64,000 nt of DNA from Erythroxylum novogranatense (lineage: Eukaryota; Streptophyta; Magnoliopsida; Malpighiales; Erythroxylaceae): assembly GCA_029891385.1 (NCBI GenBank), contig CM057228.1, forward strand, positions 66,346,523 through 66,410,522, written 5' to 3'. Of this stretch, positions 33,866 through 45,504 are shown one piece after another. The notes below the pieces were generated by a model that did no database searches, was not told where the DNA came from, and saw only the letters and a program-made list of their open reading frames with translations. The number at the start of each line of letters is the position of its first letter. The first letter of the stretch is position 1. Position numbers and translations under genes: made by a program.

Positions 33866-36376
33866 TTACGAGATGTGTTTAGTTGCTTGGAAGACTAGTT
33901 AGCTTGCTTCTTTGGAGTTATTCTTTGAAGTTAAGAAGGTAAAGGTGTAACATCCCATCACCGATGCGAAGGGTAAATTGGTCATTTGGGACGGGTTAGG
34001 AGTTTAGAAACATATCTCGGCATGTTCATACATTAGATGGCCTCTAAATATAGATGAATGATAATTTTTGCACATGCACATGATTGTACATGCATTCATG
34101 ACATTTCCTGGCATATGTGTCTAAATGTAATTGTTTTGTGAAATATGTGATATTTGTGTTTGAAAAATTAAATTGGAGTGATTTATGTGTGTTTTCCATT
34201 TTTAGGAAATTTTAGGAATTTTTTGGAATTTTTGGGAAACAATGTCCAGACAGGAAAATTACCAAGTGGTGGTGAGTGGATTTAGTCTTTCGAAATGTAT
34301 CGATGGCACTGAAAAATTGGATACATGAATTTAGGCATTTTTGCTATGAGCCATTAGAATTTGGAGTAGAAATTATATTATTTTTGGAAACTGACCTGAA
34401 GAATGCAGAAAACCAGGACAAGTGGCAAGTGACACTTGTCACTTGCCTACCTAGTCTTAAACTTAATTGTTTTATACTTAACCTATTTTGGGAGAGCTTC
34501 CACGACATTCTACTTGAGAAAGAGTGAAAAGGTGATTTAAGGGCTTTCTTCCTCCTCTCAGTCGTAGCTCCATTTCTTCTTCTTCTTCTTTGGTTTTCTC
34601 CTTCTTATTAAGTGCTACTCCTCTTCACCTTCTCAAGCCCTCATAGCCTACGTTTTCATCTTCCTTTATAGTCAAAAAAATTACAAACCTAAGCTTTAAG
34701 GATGATGGTCGTGAGTGGTAGGAAAGGTTAGGAGAATTGTGAAAAAAACTTGAAGGATTGAAGCTTTGAAGCTTGTTTAGGTGAGAACTAAGTTATATGT
34801 GCTTAATTTAGTAGGTAGAAGCATTTATTGTGCTTTATTGTGCATTACTTTCATGAAGTTTGTGGGTTGACTGTATGGGTCTAAGTGTATGTTTGTGTAA
34901 GGATAAATAACATTGTAGGTGAAGTATGTGAATTAAGAGTTTTTGAAGTGGTTTTAATGATGTTAGATGATTAATTTTTAAAAGGAAATGACTGAGTATG
35001 TGTGCTGGAATTTTGTGGGTTTATGTTCAAGTGAAGTTCTTGATGAAAGTTTGGCTGAATAAGTGATTAAAGTAGATGCTGATTGATGTAGGAATGGTGT
35101 TAGAATGAAAGGAGTAGAGTCAGGTTATAAATCTGGAAAATTTACCTTGATTATGTTTCTGGTTTTTGGTCATAACTTTTGATATGGTTATGCTATTGAG
35201 TTGAGGTTTGGCTTAATTTAAACTTGAGAAGTTTGGCTAGAATTATTATGAAAGAAGTTCTGTCCAATTGTGGCTTAAAAGGGATGAAATTTTGCTTTGA
35301 AAGTAAGATATTTGTGCAGGGTGAATAGTGTGCTGATTATAATTCTATCATTGACGAGCAGAAACTTTGAGCATTTTTCTAGGCTAAAGTAGACTGATTT
35401 TGTGAAATGGGTCTTCATAAAAGTTGAAGATTTACTTGTTAGCTTTCTATCTCCACTAAGTATGACATTTTTCTATTTGTAGGTTGAAAGTTATGACTTG
35501 ATTATTTTTGGATGGTCATTGATGTATTAATGTGTTTGGGTGTATGTAATGTCTCTAAGTACGGATTTTTGTGGTTACTGTGTTCTGAAGCTAATTTTGG
35601 ACTGTTATGGTTGAAATTAGCTTAAGTGATCTTATGAAAAGTTGTAGAGGATTGTCTTAGATTTTCAATGAGGTATAATATGCGAATTTTGGATGTAGGG
35701 ATTGTAAGTTATGAATTTGTAAAGTTTTGGCTATGGTTTAGGTCATGTGCTGTTTTAATACTCCTTAACAGGGCAACCACATTAATGGGTGAAATTGACC
35801 TAGTTAGAAGTGGAATTTGCTTTGAAGTCCTCATGAGAATTGTAGTATATTCTCTGATCTTTTTATTGCTATATGGTATGAAATTTTTCTCCAAGGGTAT
35901 TTGAAGTTATGAATTTTAGAAGATCTTGTTACTGTTGAGAATGAGACTTAGGTAGGCAGAAGTTTTGATTGAGAATTTGATTTGTTTAGATATTGAATTG
36001 GCTTCCAAGTTGTTCATGAAAGTTGTAGAATATGTTTTTCTCTTTTGATTGATATAAAATTTGGAATTTTTGGCAAAGGGGGTAGAAAGATATGATTGTT
36101 GGAAAATGTTGTGGTACTGTTTTGAATGGTAATATGAAGGCAGTATCTTTGATTTCATTTTTGACACCCTTAAGGGTGAAATTGGTTTGTGAGTCCTTCA
36201 TGAAACTTGTTGGATTTTCTGTGCTCTTTCCAATGAGACCTCAATTGTGATTTTTGGACATTTGTGTGAAAAGATAGGATATGTGAAAGAAGAGAAGGTA
36301 TATGAATGAAGAAAGAGGAATAATAGTGAAATTGGAAAATTAATTTTAAAAAAATTGAAAATTTCAGATCCTCGAT

Positions 36377-36408
36377 TCTCGCGAGGGCGATACGTCGCCC
36401 TTGCGATA
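36377..36408 (+). other. GC-rich hairpin in LTR1
   Basis: Left arm TCTCGCGAGGGCGA, loop TACG, right arm TCGCCCTTGCGATA. The right arm has mismatches compared with the perfect version in LTR3. Confidence 0.75.
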
Positions 36409-37219
36409 TGGATTTTTTATTTAATTTAATTAATATTTTTATTTATTATTATTTATTATTTCTATTTTTTCTTAATTTAATTCTTTTGTGCATATCTTTT
36501 TCATCCGACCTCCGACTGACCTGATTCTCAAGGCATCGGATTCGTATAATATTTAATTTTATCTTTATATAAAATTGGGAATTTTTAGAGATAAAATTGA
36601 TGGGGATTGGTTAGGTCGAAGTGAGGGGACTGGGTAATTATTTTTCTGGTCCGTATTTTATTAATAATTTGACCTATAGAGGTCCGAATTGAGTAATTTT
36701 AGTGGCATTGAGTTTCTAAAATTTAGAGGAAAATTTTGTGATGGGATTTTTTTGAAATAGTGCCAGGAATGTCACGAACATGCATTGTACACATTTTAAT
36801 TGCTACATGTGCATTATTAAATATTTCTGATTGTACATTTGGTAATGTTTGAATATTTTGACTGTTATATAGGCGCATTTGGAACGTCATCCCACAGACG
36901 TTGCCGAGACTTCCAGACATTAGCTCGGAAGCTATTTGGTGAGTAACCTAGATGGTTTCTCAATCATTATTTGTTTATAATTATGCACTTATAACTCTAT
37001 GGAGAATAATGGTGGGCTTGTGTGTTGTTTATGACTGGATTCCGAATAGAAGGTCCGATGTATTGGGAGATTATGACATAGAAGTGCTATACGTGATTTT
37101 AATGTGATTAATTGTGAACTATTTGTTTGAATTTGCTAATTTGGGATTGATTGTGATGCTGACATTGCATCATTGCAACATATGCATTCCATGCATGAAT
37201 GCATGATCAGTTAATGACA

Positions 37220-37350
37220 GTTGTGACCGGAGCAGCCATCGAGAACTTAAAGTTCAACGTAATTGGGCCTTGAGCCTACAGTGATTCAGAGCCTCAGGGT
37301 CAACGATTAATGCGCCCAGATTGGGACAGTTTTAGGCGCTCGGTCACAAC
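37220..37350 (+). other. Long stem-loop in LTR1
   Basis: GTTGTGACCGGAGC (37220-37233) pairs with GCTCGGTCACAAC (37338-37350) with one bulge. The loop holds repeated AGCCTCAGGGTCAACG-like and GCCCAGATTGGGAC segments. LTR2, B and B' keep the right arm, with point changes in the left arm. Confidence 0.6.
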
Positions 37351-37493
37351 AATGTAATAATTGGAAAAGTGTCACATACACATTTCATGTGCATTTGATT
37401 TGGTTTCTTTGATTGATAATAATAATCATGTGGTACTTCTGAATGTGACATGATGAAAAAACTGTGTTATGCTTGACTATGCATGAATTGGAT

Positions 37494-37532
37494 GAACCAT
37501 CAATGATGGTTCCTCACTGAGTTCGCAAACTC
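37494..37532 (+). other. Twin small hairpins near the LTR1 3' end
   Basis: GAACCATC-AAT-GATGGTTC (37494-37512), then GAGTT-CGCA-AACTC (37519-37532) followed by ACCC. Counterparts lie at 50635-50673 and 63762-63796, and in B at 42233-42272. Confidence 0.65.
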
Positions 37533-37937
37533 ACCCAAAATTGTAAGTTATTTTTCAGGACGGAGAGAGTAGACTCCTAACTCCAGAGGGACTTTTCCTG
37601 CCGTGTAGATCGTGTTGGCAAGAGAAGCCATGGCTCATGTGTCACCATTTGGGATTTTTGGGGATGACCTAGTTAGGCTTTTGTATTAGATTTATTTTGG
37701 AGTAATGTCTGAAAGTTAAAAGCGATAAAGATATAAATTACTGCTTTTGATGAAATGAAATGAGGAAACATTTTGGTTTCAAAAATTATTGATTTTTATA
37801 TTAATGTGTTATGATTATGATGCCATGTGAAGTATAGTAGTGATTGTTCGTAGTTCACTCTTATCGTAGGATATATATCGGAATGACCTACGGGTATTCA
37901 GGTGTATACCCTATAGTAAGAGGGCACTACATTTAGG

Positions 37938-37949
37938 TGGTATCAGAGC
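37938..37949 (+). other. Primer-binding site, unit 1
   Basis: TGGTATCAGAGC, six bases after the CA end of LTR1; initiator Met-tRNA type. Confidence 0.92.
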
Positions 37950-38220
37950 ATAGTTTGGCATCTGTTGGGACTAGTTACATATTTAGGCTTGAATTATTGT
38001 GAGAAATGCAGAAACTGATCGGAATTATTGTTTTGTTATAGGTCATCCATTCTAGGTGATCAGATTGACTAACCGGTGACGAGGATCGATCGAGACGATG
38101 GCGATCCTCGGTGCCTCGATCTGAGGAACTACCTTCTAGAGTTCCCGTGAGACGGGAGAGGAGGTATGATGATGCATGCTTGTGGGGTGGATTTCTATGG
38201 CAGCACAGACCCTGCTGAGT
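37950..38220 (+). pseudogene. Leader and gag N-terminal fragment, unit 1
   Basis: The leader is followed by gag N-terminal sequence that ends VDFYGSTDPAE at 38219. The reading resumes at 42680 with EAEGWLERTERVFDQ after the nested LTR. The stretch 38075-38190 differs from unit 2 mainly at CAG positions (for example CAGTCGG in unit 2 against CGATCGA here), so its frame is not reliable. Confidence 0.75.
38216..38220. repeat. Target-site duplication TGAGT, left of solo LTR B
   Basis: Pairs with TGAGG at 42679-42683 with one mismatch. The uninterrupted gag reading (GCT GAG GCT GAG) supports the site. Confidence 0.7.
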
Positions 38221-41200
38221 TGTAACATCTCACCCCCGATGGGAAGGTAGAATAGTAATTTGGAAAGGGCTGAGAGTGGTTAAAATTTTTTGGACATGTT
38301 TATACATATCCTTACACGTGAATAGTGAAATTTGCACATGAAAATGACTGTACATGCATTCATGACATTTCCCAGTATATGTGCCCAAATGTGATTTTGT
38401 TGTGGAAAAATATAATTTTGTGCTTGAAAATTTATTTGGAGTGAACTGTTGTGTGTTTTACATTTTTGGGGGAATTTTTAGAAGTTTTCTTGGAAATTTT
38501 GGGAGAAAAATTTCAGACCGGAAAAATCGCCAAGTGGCAGACCGAATAGTTTTCGATACTGGAAAAGTACTTTCCAATGGCACTGGAAATGAGATACATG
38601 ATTTTAGGATTTATTAAATTGAGTCATTGGAATTTGGAAAGAAATTGGGGTAGAAATTAGAATTGAATTTGGAAAAGAATTAAAAGATCTTGTAAAATTG
38701 TGACATGTGGCAGGTGACACATGTCACTTGCCTACCATGCCACCATGCTCATCCTTGCATTAATTAAAAGCTTTCTTTGGTCTTCATTAACGACATCTTG
38801 ATTTTTAGTGGCCAAAATGAAACTTGTCTTCCTATTTTCTCCACCATCATTTTCGTAGCCTTCTTCTTCCTCTCCTCTTCTTGATTTTTGCTTGCTTCTC
38901 TTTTCCATCTCCTCCTCCATGGCTTGCTCTTCTTTGGTCTTAAACATACAAAACAAAAGTTCAACCTAAGCCTTCATGTTGATGATCGTATATGGGAAGG
39001 GAAATTAGGAAGTAGGTGACAATTGGAAGATTTGAAGCTCAAATAGGTAAGAATTGCGCTTTATGTATAAATTGGTAGTTAAATGCATTCTTTGTGTTGT
39101 TTATACACTAAATTAGATGAGAATTTTGTTTTTGTATATGGGTATGTAATTTGCTTATTTAATTGATGGTTGATTGATGAATTGATGAGGCAAAATCTAA
39201 TGAATATAAGTAAAGAAATTAAGATGATTTAAAGTGAAATTATGCTTAAAGATTAGTGTAAAACATGATGGATGATGGGATGAGTGTGTGCTGTAATTTG
39301 TGGCCTTATGTTCAAGAATAAGATATGAGTGAGTTATGATAGGTATAAGAAGTAAATAGAGTGAGAAATGGTGTAGGAATGGTATGGAAGTGATAGGATT
39401 TGGTTTAGGTTGAAAATATGGAAAATGTGACCTGTACATGTTTCAATGTTTTTTTATATAGTTGAGCAAATGAGGTAAGGGTTAGCTGTAATTAAACTTG
39501 AGAAGTTTGGTTACATTTTTTGTGAAGGAAGTGATGCTTAATTGTGGCTTGAAGGGGTTTGAATTTGGCCTTGAAAGTGAGTTATAGGTCTTGTATGAGC
39601 GATAATTGAGATTGTGACTGAAACTTTGTGAATTTTTTTAGGTTGATTTGGATTGAATTTGCTAATTTGGTCTTCATGAAACTTGAATATGGTCTTGTTA
39701 TCTTTTCATCGCCATTAAGTATGAAATTTTTTCGATATCTAGGTTGAGAGTACTGATCTGTTAATTTTTGGGTGTTAATATGCTTAGTGCTGGAAAATGT
39801 GTTAAGTATAGGGTTTGTGGTGATTATGCATTGAAGCTAAATTCTGGACTGTTGTGATGTTAATTAGCTCAAATGGTCTTCTAAAAAGTTGTAGAGGAAG
39901 GTTGTAGCTTTGAAATGGTGCATAATATGCTATTTTTAGATGTAAGAATTGTGAGTTATGGATTTTGCAAGAATGACTCTAATTTAGGTCATCTGTTAGT
40001 TAACAAGCTTTAACAGGGCAGCCACTTTCATAGAAGCAATTGACCTAGTTAGAGATGGAATTTGATTCTAAGTCCTTCTTGAGAATTGTAGTATATTGTC
40101 TGAGCTTTTTATTGCTATATGGTATGGAATTTTTCGCTAAGGGGATGTGGAGTTATGCATGTTGGAAGATTGGGTTATTGTTGAGAATAATTTGGATAGG
40201 CAGAAGCTTTGCTTGAGAATTTGATTTGGTTAAAGCTGGAATTGGCTTCCAAGTTGTTCATGAAAGTTGTAGAATTTGTTTTGCTCCTTTTATTGATATA
40301 AAATATGGAATTTGTGGCTAAGGGGATGAAACGTTATGATGTTTACAAGTTTTGGTACTGTTTGTGAGGAGCTTGTCGATCAGTCATCTTGGAGTAAGTT
40401 TTTGACCCCTTTAGAAGTCGATCTGATCTTTGAGTCCTCATGAAAATGGTGGAGCTGTCTTTTATCTTTCCATCGGTACCAAGTTTGTCAAATTTGGAGT
40501 TCGGAGTCAAAAGTTATGTGGGGTAGAAGTTAGGAGTTCGGAATCGCGTGGCCGACCTTTCGAGGCCATGTGAGCGAGAGCCTTGGCGCCCGATCAGGCG
40601 AGCATGCCTATCTTGGTCTGTCACAGCATCCCCATGATCAATTTTGACCAACCTACCTCTCTCCACTCTTTTGGCCATAATGTTTTAGTCCGACCTCCGA
40701 TCGATCTGATTTTTGAAGCGTTAGATTCCTAAGACATTTCTCTATCTTTTCATACGAAATTTATGATTTTGAGATCAAACGAGAAAGGTGGATCGGATCA
40801 AAGTGAGCAGACGGTTGGAAAAATCTAAACATACTTCATCAATTTGGAGATATCCTGAGCTATAGAGCTCCAATCGATCTGATTCTTATTTCTAATTAAA
40901 CTAGAGACATAGATATACAAATGTTATGAAGAGGTCATACTTCAATTTAGCCCCTAAAATGTTTAATTTCTAGAGTGAAGTTACGTGTAGTGTGTTGGTT
41001 TGAACGTGTTTTGGGAATATCTTTTCCGTCCAACATTCAATTGACCTGATTCTCGAGACATCGGATTCGTGAAATATTTAATTTCATTTTTTTGTTAAAT
41101 TGAAAATTTTTAGAGCTGAAATTGTCAGAGATTGGTTAGGGCGAAGTGAGAGGACCGGGTAATGATTTTTCTGATCCGTCTTTTATTAATAATTGGACCT

Positions 41201-42678
41201 ATAGAGATCCGAATTGAGTGGTTTTAGTGTTTATGGCTTTCTAAATTTTAGAGGAAATTTTTGTGACTGTAAATTGTGAAATAGTAACTGGAATGTCACG
41301 AACATACATTGTACACATCTAAATTGCTACATATGCATTATTTAATATTTCTGATTGTGCATTTGGTAATGTGTGAATATTTTGAATGTTATAGAGGCAC
41401 AGTTGGAACGTCATCCCACAGACGTTGCCGAGATTTCCCGGCATTAGCTCGAAAGCTATTTGGTGAGTGACCTAGATGGTTTCTCAATTATTATGTGTTT
41501 ATTATTTTGCGCTTATAATTCTGTGGAGAAGAATGGTGAGATTGTGCGTTGTTTATGACTGGATTTCGGACCGAAGGTGTCTGATGTATTGGGAGGTTAA
41601 GAGATAGAAGTGTTATTTGTCTGAGAATATGAGATCTTCGTGTTTTCAATGTGATAAATTGTGAACTAATTGTTTGAATGCGATAATTTGGGTTTGATTG
41701 TAATGTGATACTGCTCAATTGCGACATATGCATTCCATGCATGATCAGTTAATGACAGTTGTGACTGGAGCAGCCACCGAGAGCTACAAGCTCAACGTTT
41801 ATATTTGGGCCTCGAGCCCCACAGTGATTCAGAGCCTCAGGCTCAACGATTAATGCGCCCATAATGGGACAGTTTCAGAGCCTCAAGCTCAACGATTGAT
41901 ACGCCCTTATTGGGACAGTTTAGGCGCTCGGTCACAACACCGAAATAAATTGGAAAAGTGTCACATGCGCATGTCATATGCATCTTATTTTTAATCTGTT
42001 TGATTGAGTGAAAGGCTAACTGCCTTATGTTTCTGTGGTACCAATCATTTCGAATGTGAATTATGAAACAATTGGCTTATGTTTAAGTGTTTTATGAATT
42101 CAATTGGTTATGGATGTCAAATAGAATGAAATGTATCAAATTGTCTATGTTCACGTGAAATTGTGCAATGTGATTAAATATGCAACAATGTGAATATATG
42201 TTATGTAAAACGATGTGTTGCATGAATTATGTGAACCATCGATGATGGTTCCTCACTGAGTTCGCAAAACTCACCCAAAATTTCTAACTATTTTCAAGGA
42301 CCCAAAAGAATACCCCCATTAGGCAACGGGCGTATAGCAATCTCATGCGAGTGAGAAAAGAGATCGGGATCAGTTCTAAATCGCATTAGAGTTTTTAAAA
42401 AATTGTACTTTTTGAATTTTTGTACAAATAAATAGGTCATGTTGAAAAGTCAACAAATTGCATGAAATTGTATTTACAAAAGGGCGCTCGTGGTCATTGA
42501 ACTCACCGATGATTATTTATGTAAATTGTTTTCCGCATAATATATATAGTATGTGTATGTTTCAAAAAAAATTATACTGAGTTTTGACTGAGTGATGTAT
42601 CACGCCACCCTCACAGGGCACGGACTCGGATATCACCATCGATGTCGGGTTCGGGTCATGCGAGAGTGGGGCGTTACA
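38221..42678 (+). mobile_element. Solo LTR 'B' (4,458 bp) nested in gag, unit 1
   Basis: TGTAACATCT ... GGGGCGTTACA, giving perfect 6-bp inverted ends (TGTAAC/GTTACA) and a near-perfect 5-bp target duplication. No internal domain or second LTR. It is related to the host LTR, sharing the TGTAACATC start, five module anchors at about 39673, 39879, 40079, 40257 and 40437, the GTCATCCCACAGACGTTGCC segment near 41410 and the twin hairpins. It is also related to LTR C, through the 40380-40990 segment. It belongs to a sister family of element A. Confidence 0.9.
41755..41945 (+). repeat. Short tandem repeat within LTR B stem-loop
   Basis: Two to three ~48 bp units of the form AGAGCCTCAGGCTCAACG then ATTAATGCGCCCATAATGGG. 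They are enclosed by GTTGTGACTGGAGC and GCTCGGTCACAAC inverted arms. LTR A has fewer units. Confidence 0.65.
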
Positions 42679-42683
42679 TGAGG
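42679..42683. repeat. Target-site duplication TGAGG, right of solo LTR B
   Basis: See 38216-38220. Confidence 0.7.
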
Positions 42684-43655
42684 CTGAGGGATGGCTGGAG
42701 AGGACTGAGAGAGTCTTCGACCAGATAGATTGTGATTCATAAGAGAGATTTGATTATGCAATCTCTTTCCTGCAGGGCCCAGCTTATCAGTGGTGGAAGA
42801 CTGTCCCGGGTAGTACCACCAGGCCTTACCTACTGACATGGGAGGATTTCCTGAGGGCATTTAAAGACAATTATATGCCCAAGGTTTATTTTGAGATGAA
42901 GATGTAGGAATTCCTGGAGTTGAAGCAGGGTAGGATGACAGTGGCAGAGTATGAGGTGAGGTTCAATGAGCTCATAGGATATGCTACTGCTTTGATTTCC
43001 ACGGAGGTAGATAGGTGCCGGAGGTTTGAGAATGGCCTCAATATGGAGATCCGTACCAGATTGGCCCGATCAGATATGGGAACCTTTATTGAGCTGAGGG
43101 TTGCTGCAATGCGAGTTGAGCAGTTGATGAGACAGAGACAGGCTAAGACTGGTCAGGGGTCCAGGGGTAAGAGACCGAGTGACAGTCAGGGCAGTTCTAG
43201 CAGGGTTTTAACAAGCGCCAGAGCAGGACTTTTAGGTCATCGGGAGGATTCAGGCAGTCTGGATTTGGGCAGAGAGGGAGGTTTGCTCAGACTGGTAGTG
43301 GCAGTGGGAGAGGTACAGGACAGATTCCTCCAGTTTGTGAGCACTGCGAGAAAAGACACAGTGGGGAGTGTTAGCGGTTGACTGGAGCCTGCCTTAAATG
43401 CGGCTCCATGGATCATCATATCAGGGATTGTCCTGCTACTGTGGGAGCTCAGTTTGCCGTCAGTGGGAGATCAGGCAGTAACACCACGGTGCAACAGAGT
43501 CGGGGTAGTGGATTCAGACAGAGGGGCCGAGGCAGAGGCAGAGGCCGAGGCAGAGCTGAAGGGTCTTTTATGAGGACTGAGGGATGGGGCAGCCGACCAC
43601 AGTCCCAGGCCAGGGTCTATGCCATGACTCGGCAGGAGGCCCAGGATTCCCCAGA
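42680..43655 (+). pseudogene. gag C-terminal part with zinc knuckle, unit 1
   Basis: Retrotransposon gag domain: EAEGWLERTERVF, ISFLQGPAYQWWKTV, TWEDFLRAFKDNYMP, then LELKQGRMTVAEYEVRFNEL and ENGLNMEIRTRLA. A Gly/Ser/Arg-rich tail leads to CEKRHSGEC and the knuckle CLKCGSMDHHIRDC (C-x2-C-x4-H-x4-C, about 43387-43430). Stops occur at 42740-42742 (TAA), 42905-42907 (TAG after ATG, apparently from CAG) and 43372-43374 (TAG after TGT), and there is one frameshift near 43200. All three stops recur in unit 2. Confidence 0.88.
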
Positions 43656-44103
43656 TGTGGTAGCAAGTGTGCTTCTTATTTATGATATTGAAGCATTTGC
43701 ACTACTAGATCCAGGATCCACACATTCATTTATTGCACCGTATTTGGCATGTAGATTGCATGGGGATAGGGATAGATTACAGTATGGGCTAGAGGTGAGT
43801 ACACCTCTAGGTAGTACTACTGTATTGAGAGAGGTCTGCAAGGGGTGCTCGATCCGGATTGATTAAGCAGTGTTAAGGGCAGACCTGATAGTGTTACCAT
43901 TGTGAGAGATAGATGTGATTTTGGGGATGGACTGACTTACTTTCCATAGGGCTATCATGGACTGCTATACCAAGGAGGTCGTATTAGAGTCTCCTGGTCA
44001 GCCTAGAGCAGTGTTTAGTCAGGCAGTGCCAGCCCGGATGATTTCATTCCTGAGTGCCTTGAGATTGATGTAGGGAGGATGTGAGGCGTATCTGCCCCAT
44101 GTT
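43656..44103 (+). pseudogene. Aspartic protease, unit 1
   Basis: VLLIYDIEAFALLDPGSTHSF holds the catalytic Asp in LLDPGSTHSFIA. ILGMDWLTFHRAIMDC further on is the conserved flap/C-terminal signature of gypsy proteases. Stops interrupt after SIRID (43863), in LPL-stop-EIDVILG (near 43902), and near 44070. The second is CGA (Arg) in unit 2, so this TGA is a unit-1-specific C-to-T change at CpG. The enzyme would process gag-pol. Confidence 0.85.
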
Positions 44104-45504
44104 ATGGACACGAGAGTCGAGCAGAGGCTTCAGGATATTCCCATGGTTAGAGAATTTCCAGATGTGTTTTCTGATGAGTTACCGGGTTTACTGTCGGATC
44201 GGAAAACAGAGTTCACTATTGACCTAGTTCCGGGCATTGCTCCTATATCTATACCTCCTTATAGGATGGCACCTGTGAAACTGAGGGAGCTGAAGGCTCA
44301 ATTGCAAGAGTTACTGGAGAAGGGATTTAGCAGGCCCAGTGTTTCATCTTGGGGAGCTCCAGTATTATTTGTGAAGAAGAAGGATGGGACTCTGAGATTG
44401 TGCATCGATTACAGGCAACTGAATCGGGTGACGGTGAAGAATAAGTATCCACTACCTAGGATCGATGACTTATTTGATTAGTTGTAGGGAACTCAGGTGT
44501 TCACTAAGCTGGATTTGAGATCGGGGTATTATCAGCTGAAGATAGCAGAGGCTGATGTGCCTAAGAGTGCATTCCGGAGTAGGTATAGGCATTTCGAGTT
44601 CCTAGTGATGCCATTTGGGTTGACTAATGCCCCAGTAGCTTTTATGGCCTTGATGAATAAGGTCTTTCAGCCCTACCTGGATCAATTTGTAATTGTATTC
44701 ATTGATGACATTTTGGTGTATTCGAGGAGTAGACAGAAGCATGCGAAACATTTGAGGATTGTTTTGCAACTTATGAGAGAGAAGCAGCTATATGCCAAAT
44801 TCAGTAAGTGTGAATTTTGGCTGGATGAGGTAGTGTTTCTGGGCCACATAGTGACCGGAGAGGGTATTCAGGTCGATCCTAACAAGATTGAGGCAGTGAT
44901 GAAGTGGGAAGCTCCAAGGAATGTGTCGGAGATTCGGAGATTCCTTGGATTGGCTGGCTATTACCGGAGGTTTATCGAGGGATTTTCATTGATCTCAGCC
45001 CCTCTGACAAAACTTCTGAGAAAGAATGTGGCATTCAGATGGACTGAGGAGTGCCAGAAGAGCTTTGAGGAGCTGAAACATCGATTGACTATTGCACCGA
45101 TGTTAGCTATTCCATCTAGGACTGGAGGTTATGAGGTATATAGTGATGCATCGCATCAGGGATTGGGGTGTGTTTTGATGCAGCATGGTAGAGTGATCAC
45201 TTATTCCTCGAGACAGTTGAGGTCTCACGAGGTAAACTATCCAGTGCATGATTTAGAGTTAGTTGCAATTGTTTTTGCCCTGAAAATTTGGAGACACTAC
45301 TTGTATAGTGAGACTTTTCAGATTTTCACTGATCATAAGAGTTTGAGGTATTTGCTGAGTCAGAGAGAGTTGAATTTGAGGCAGAGGAGATGGATTGAGC
45401 TGCTGAAGGATTATGACTGTACGATTGAATACCACCCAGGGAAGGCTAATGTGGTGGCAGATGCTTTGAGCAGGAAGTCTCACATCAGTGCAGCTCAGAT
45501 TTAG
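44104..45504 (+). pseudogene. Reverse transcriptase and RNase H, unit 1
   Basis: RT runs from [11 protein letters not shown] and the [20 protein letters not shown] finger region, through [11 protein letters not shown], where TAG codons at 44479-44481 and 44485-44487 interrupt. It then continues in a 335-codon open segment: [34 protein letters not shown] (catalytic Asp pair) and [12 protein letters not shown]. RNase H follows with [35 protein letters not shown] and VVADALSRK, ending at TAG 45502-45504. All catalytic acidic residues are present. This is the best preserved part of the element. Confidence 0.95.

Larger units (their letters stand above)
33946..37931 (+). repeat. LTR1 (3,986 bp) of gypsy element A
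   Basis: TGTAACATCC ... CACTACA. It has five module anchors (TTCATGAAAGTTGTAG type) at about 35413, 35632, 35829, 36013 and 36196, a GC hairpin island at 36377-36408, a GCATATCTTTTTCATCCGAC box at about 36490, a long stem-loop at 37220-37350, and small hairpins at 37494-37532. Short ORFs inside are not genes. Confidence 0.93.

Noticed and set aside
38732..38964. Minus-strand Lys/Glu-rich ORFs in LTR B (also 51913-52110)
   Set aside because: Reverse reading of a pyrimidine-rich LTR stretch (CTTCTTCC...); repeated only because LTR B is duplicated.
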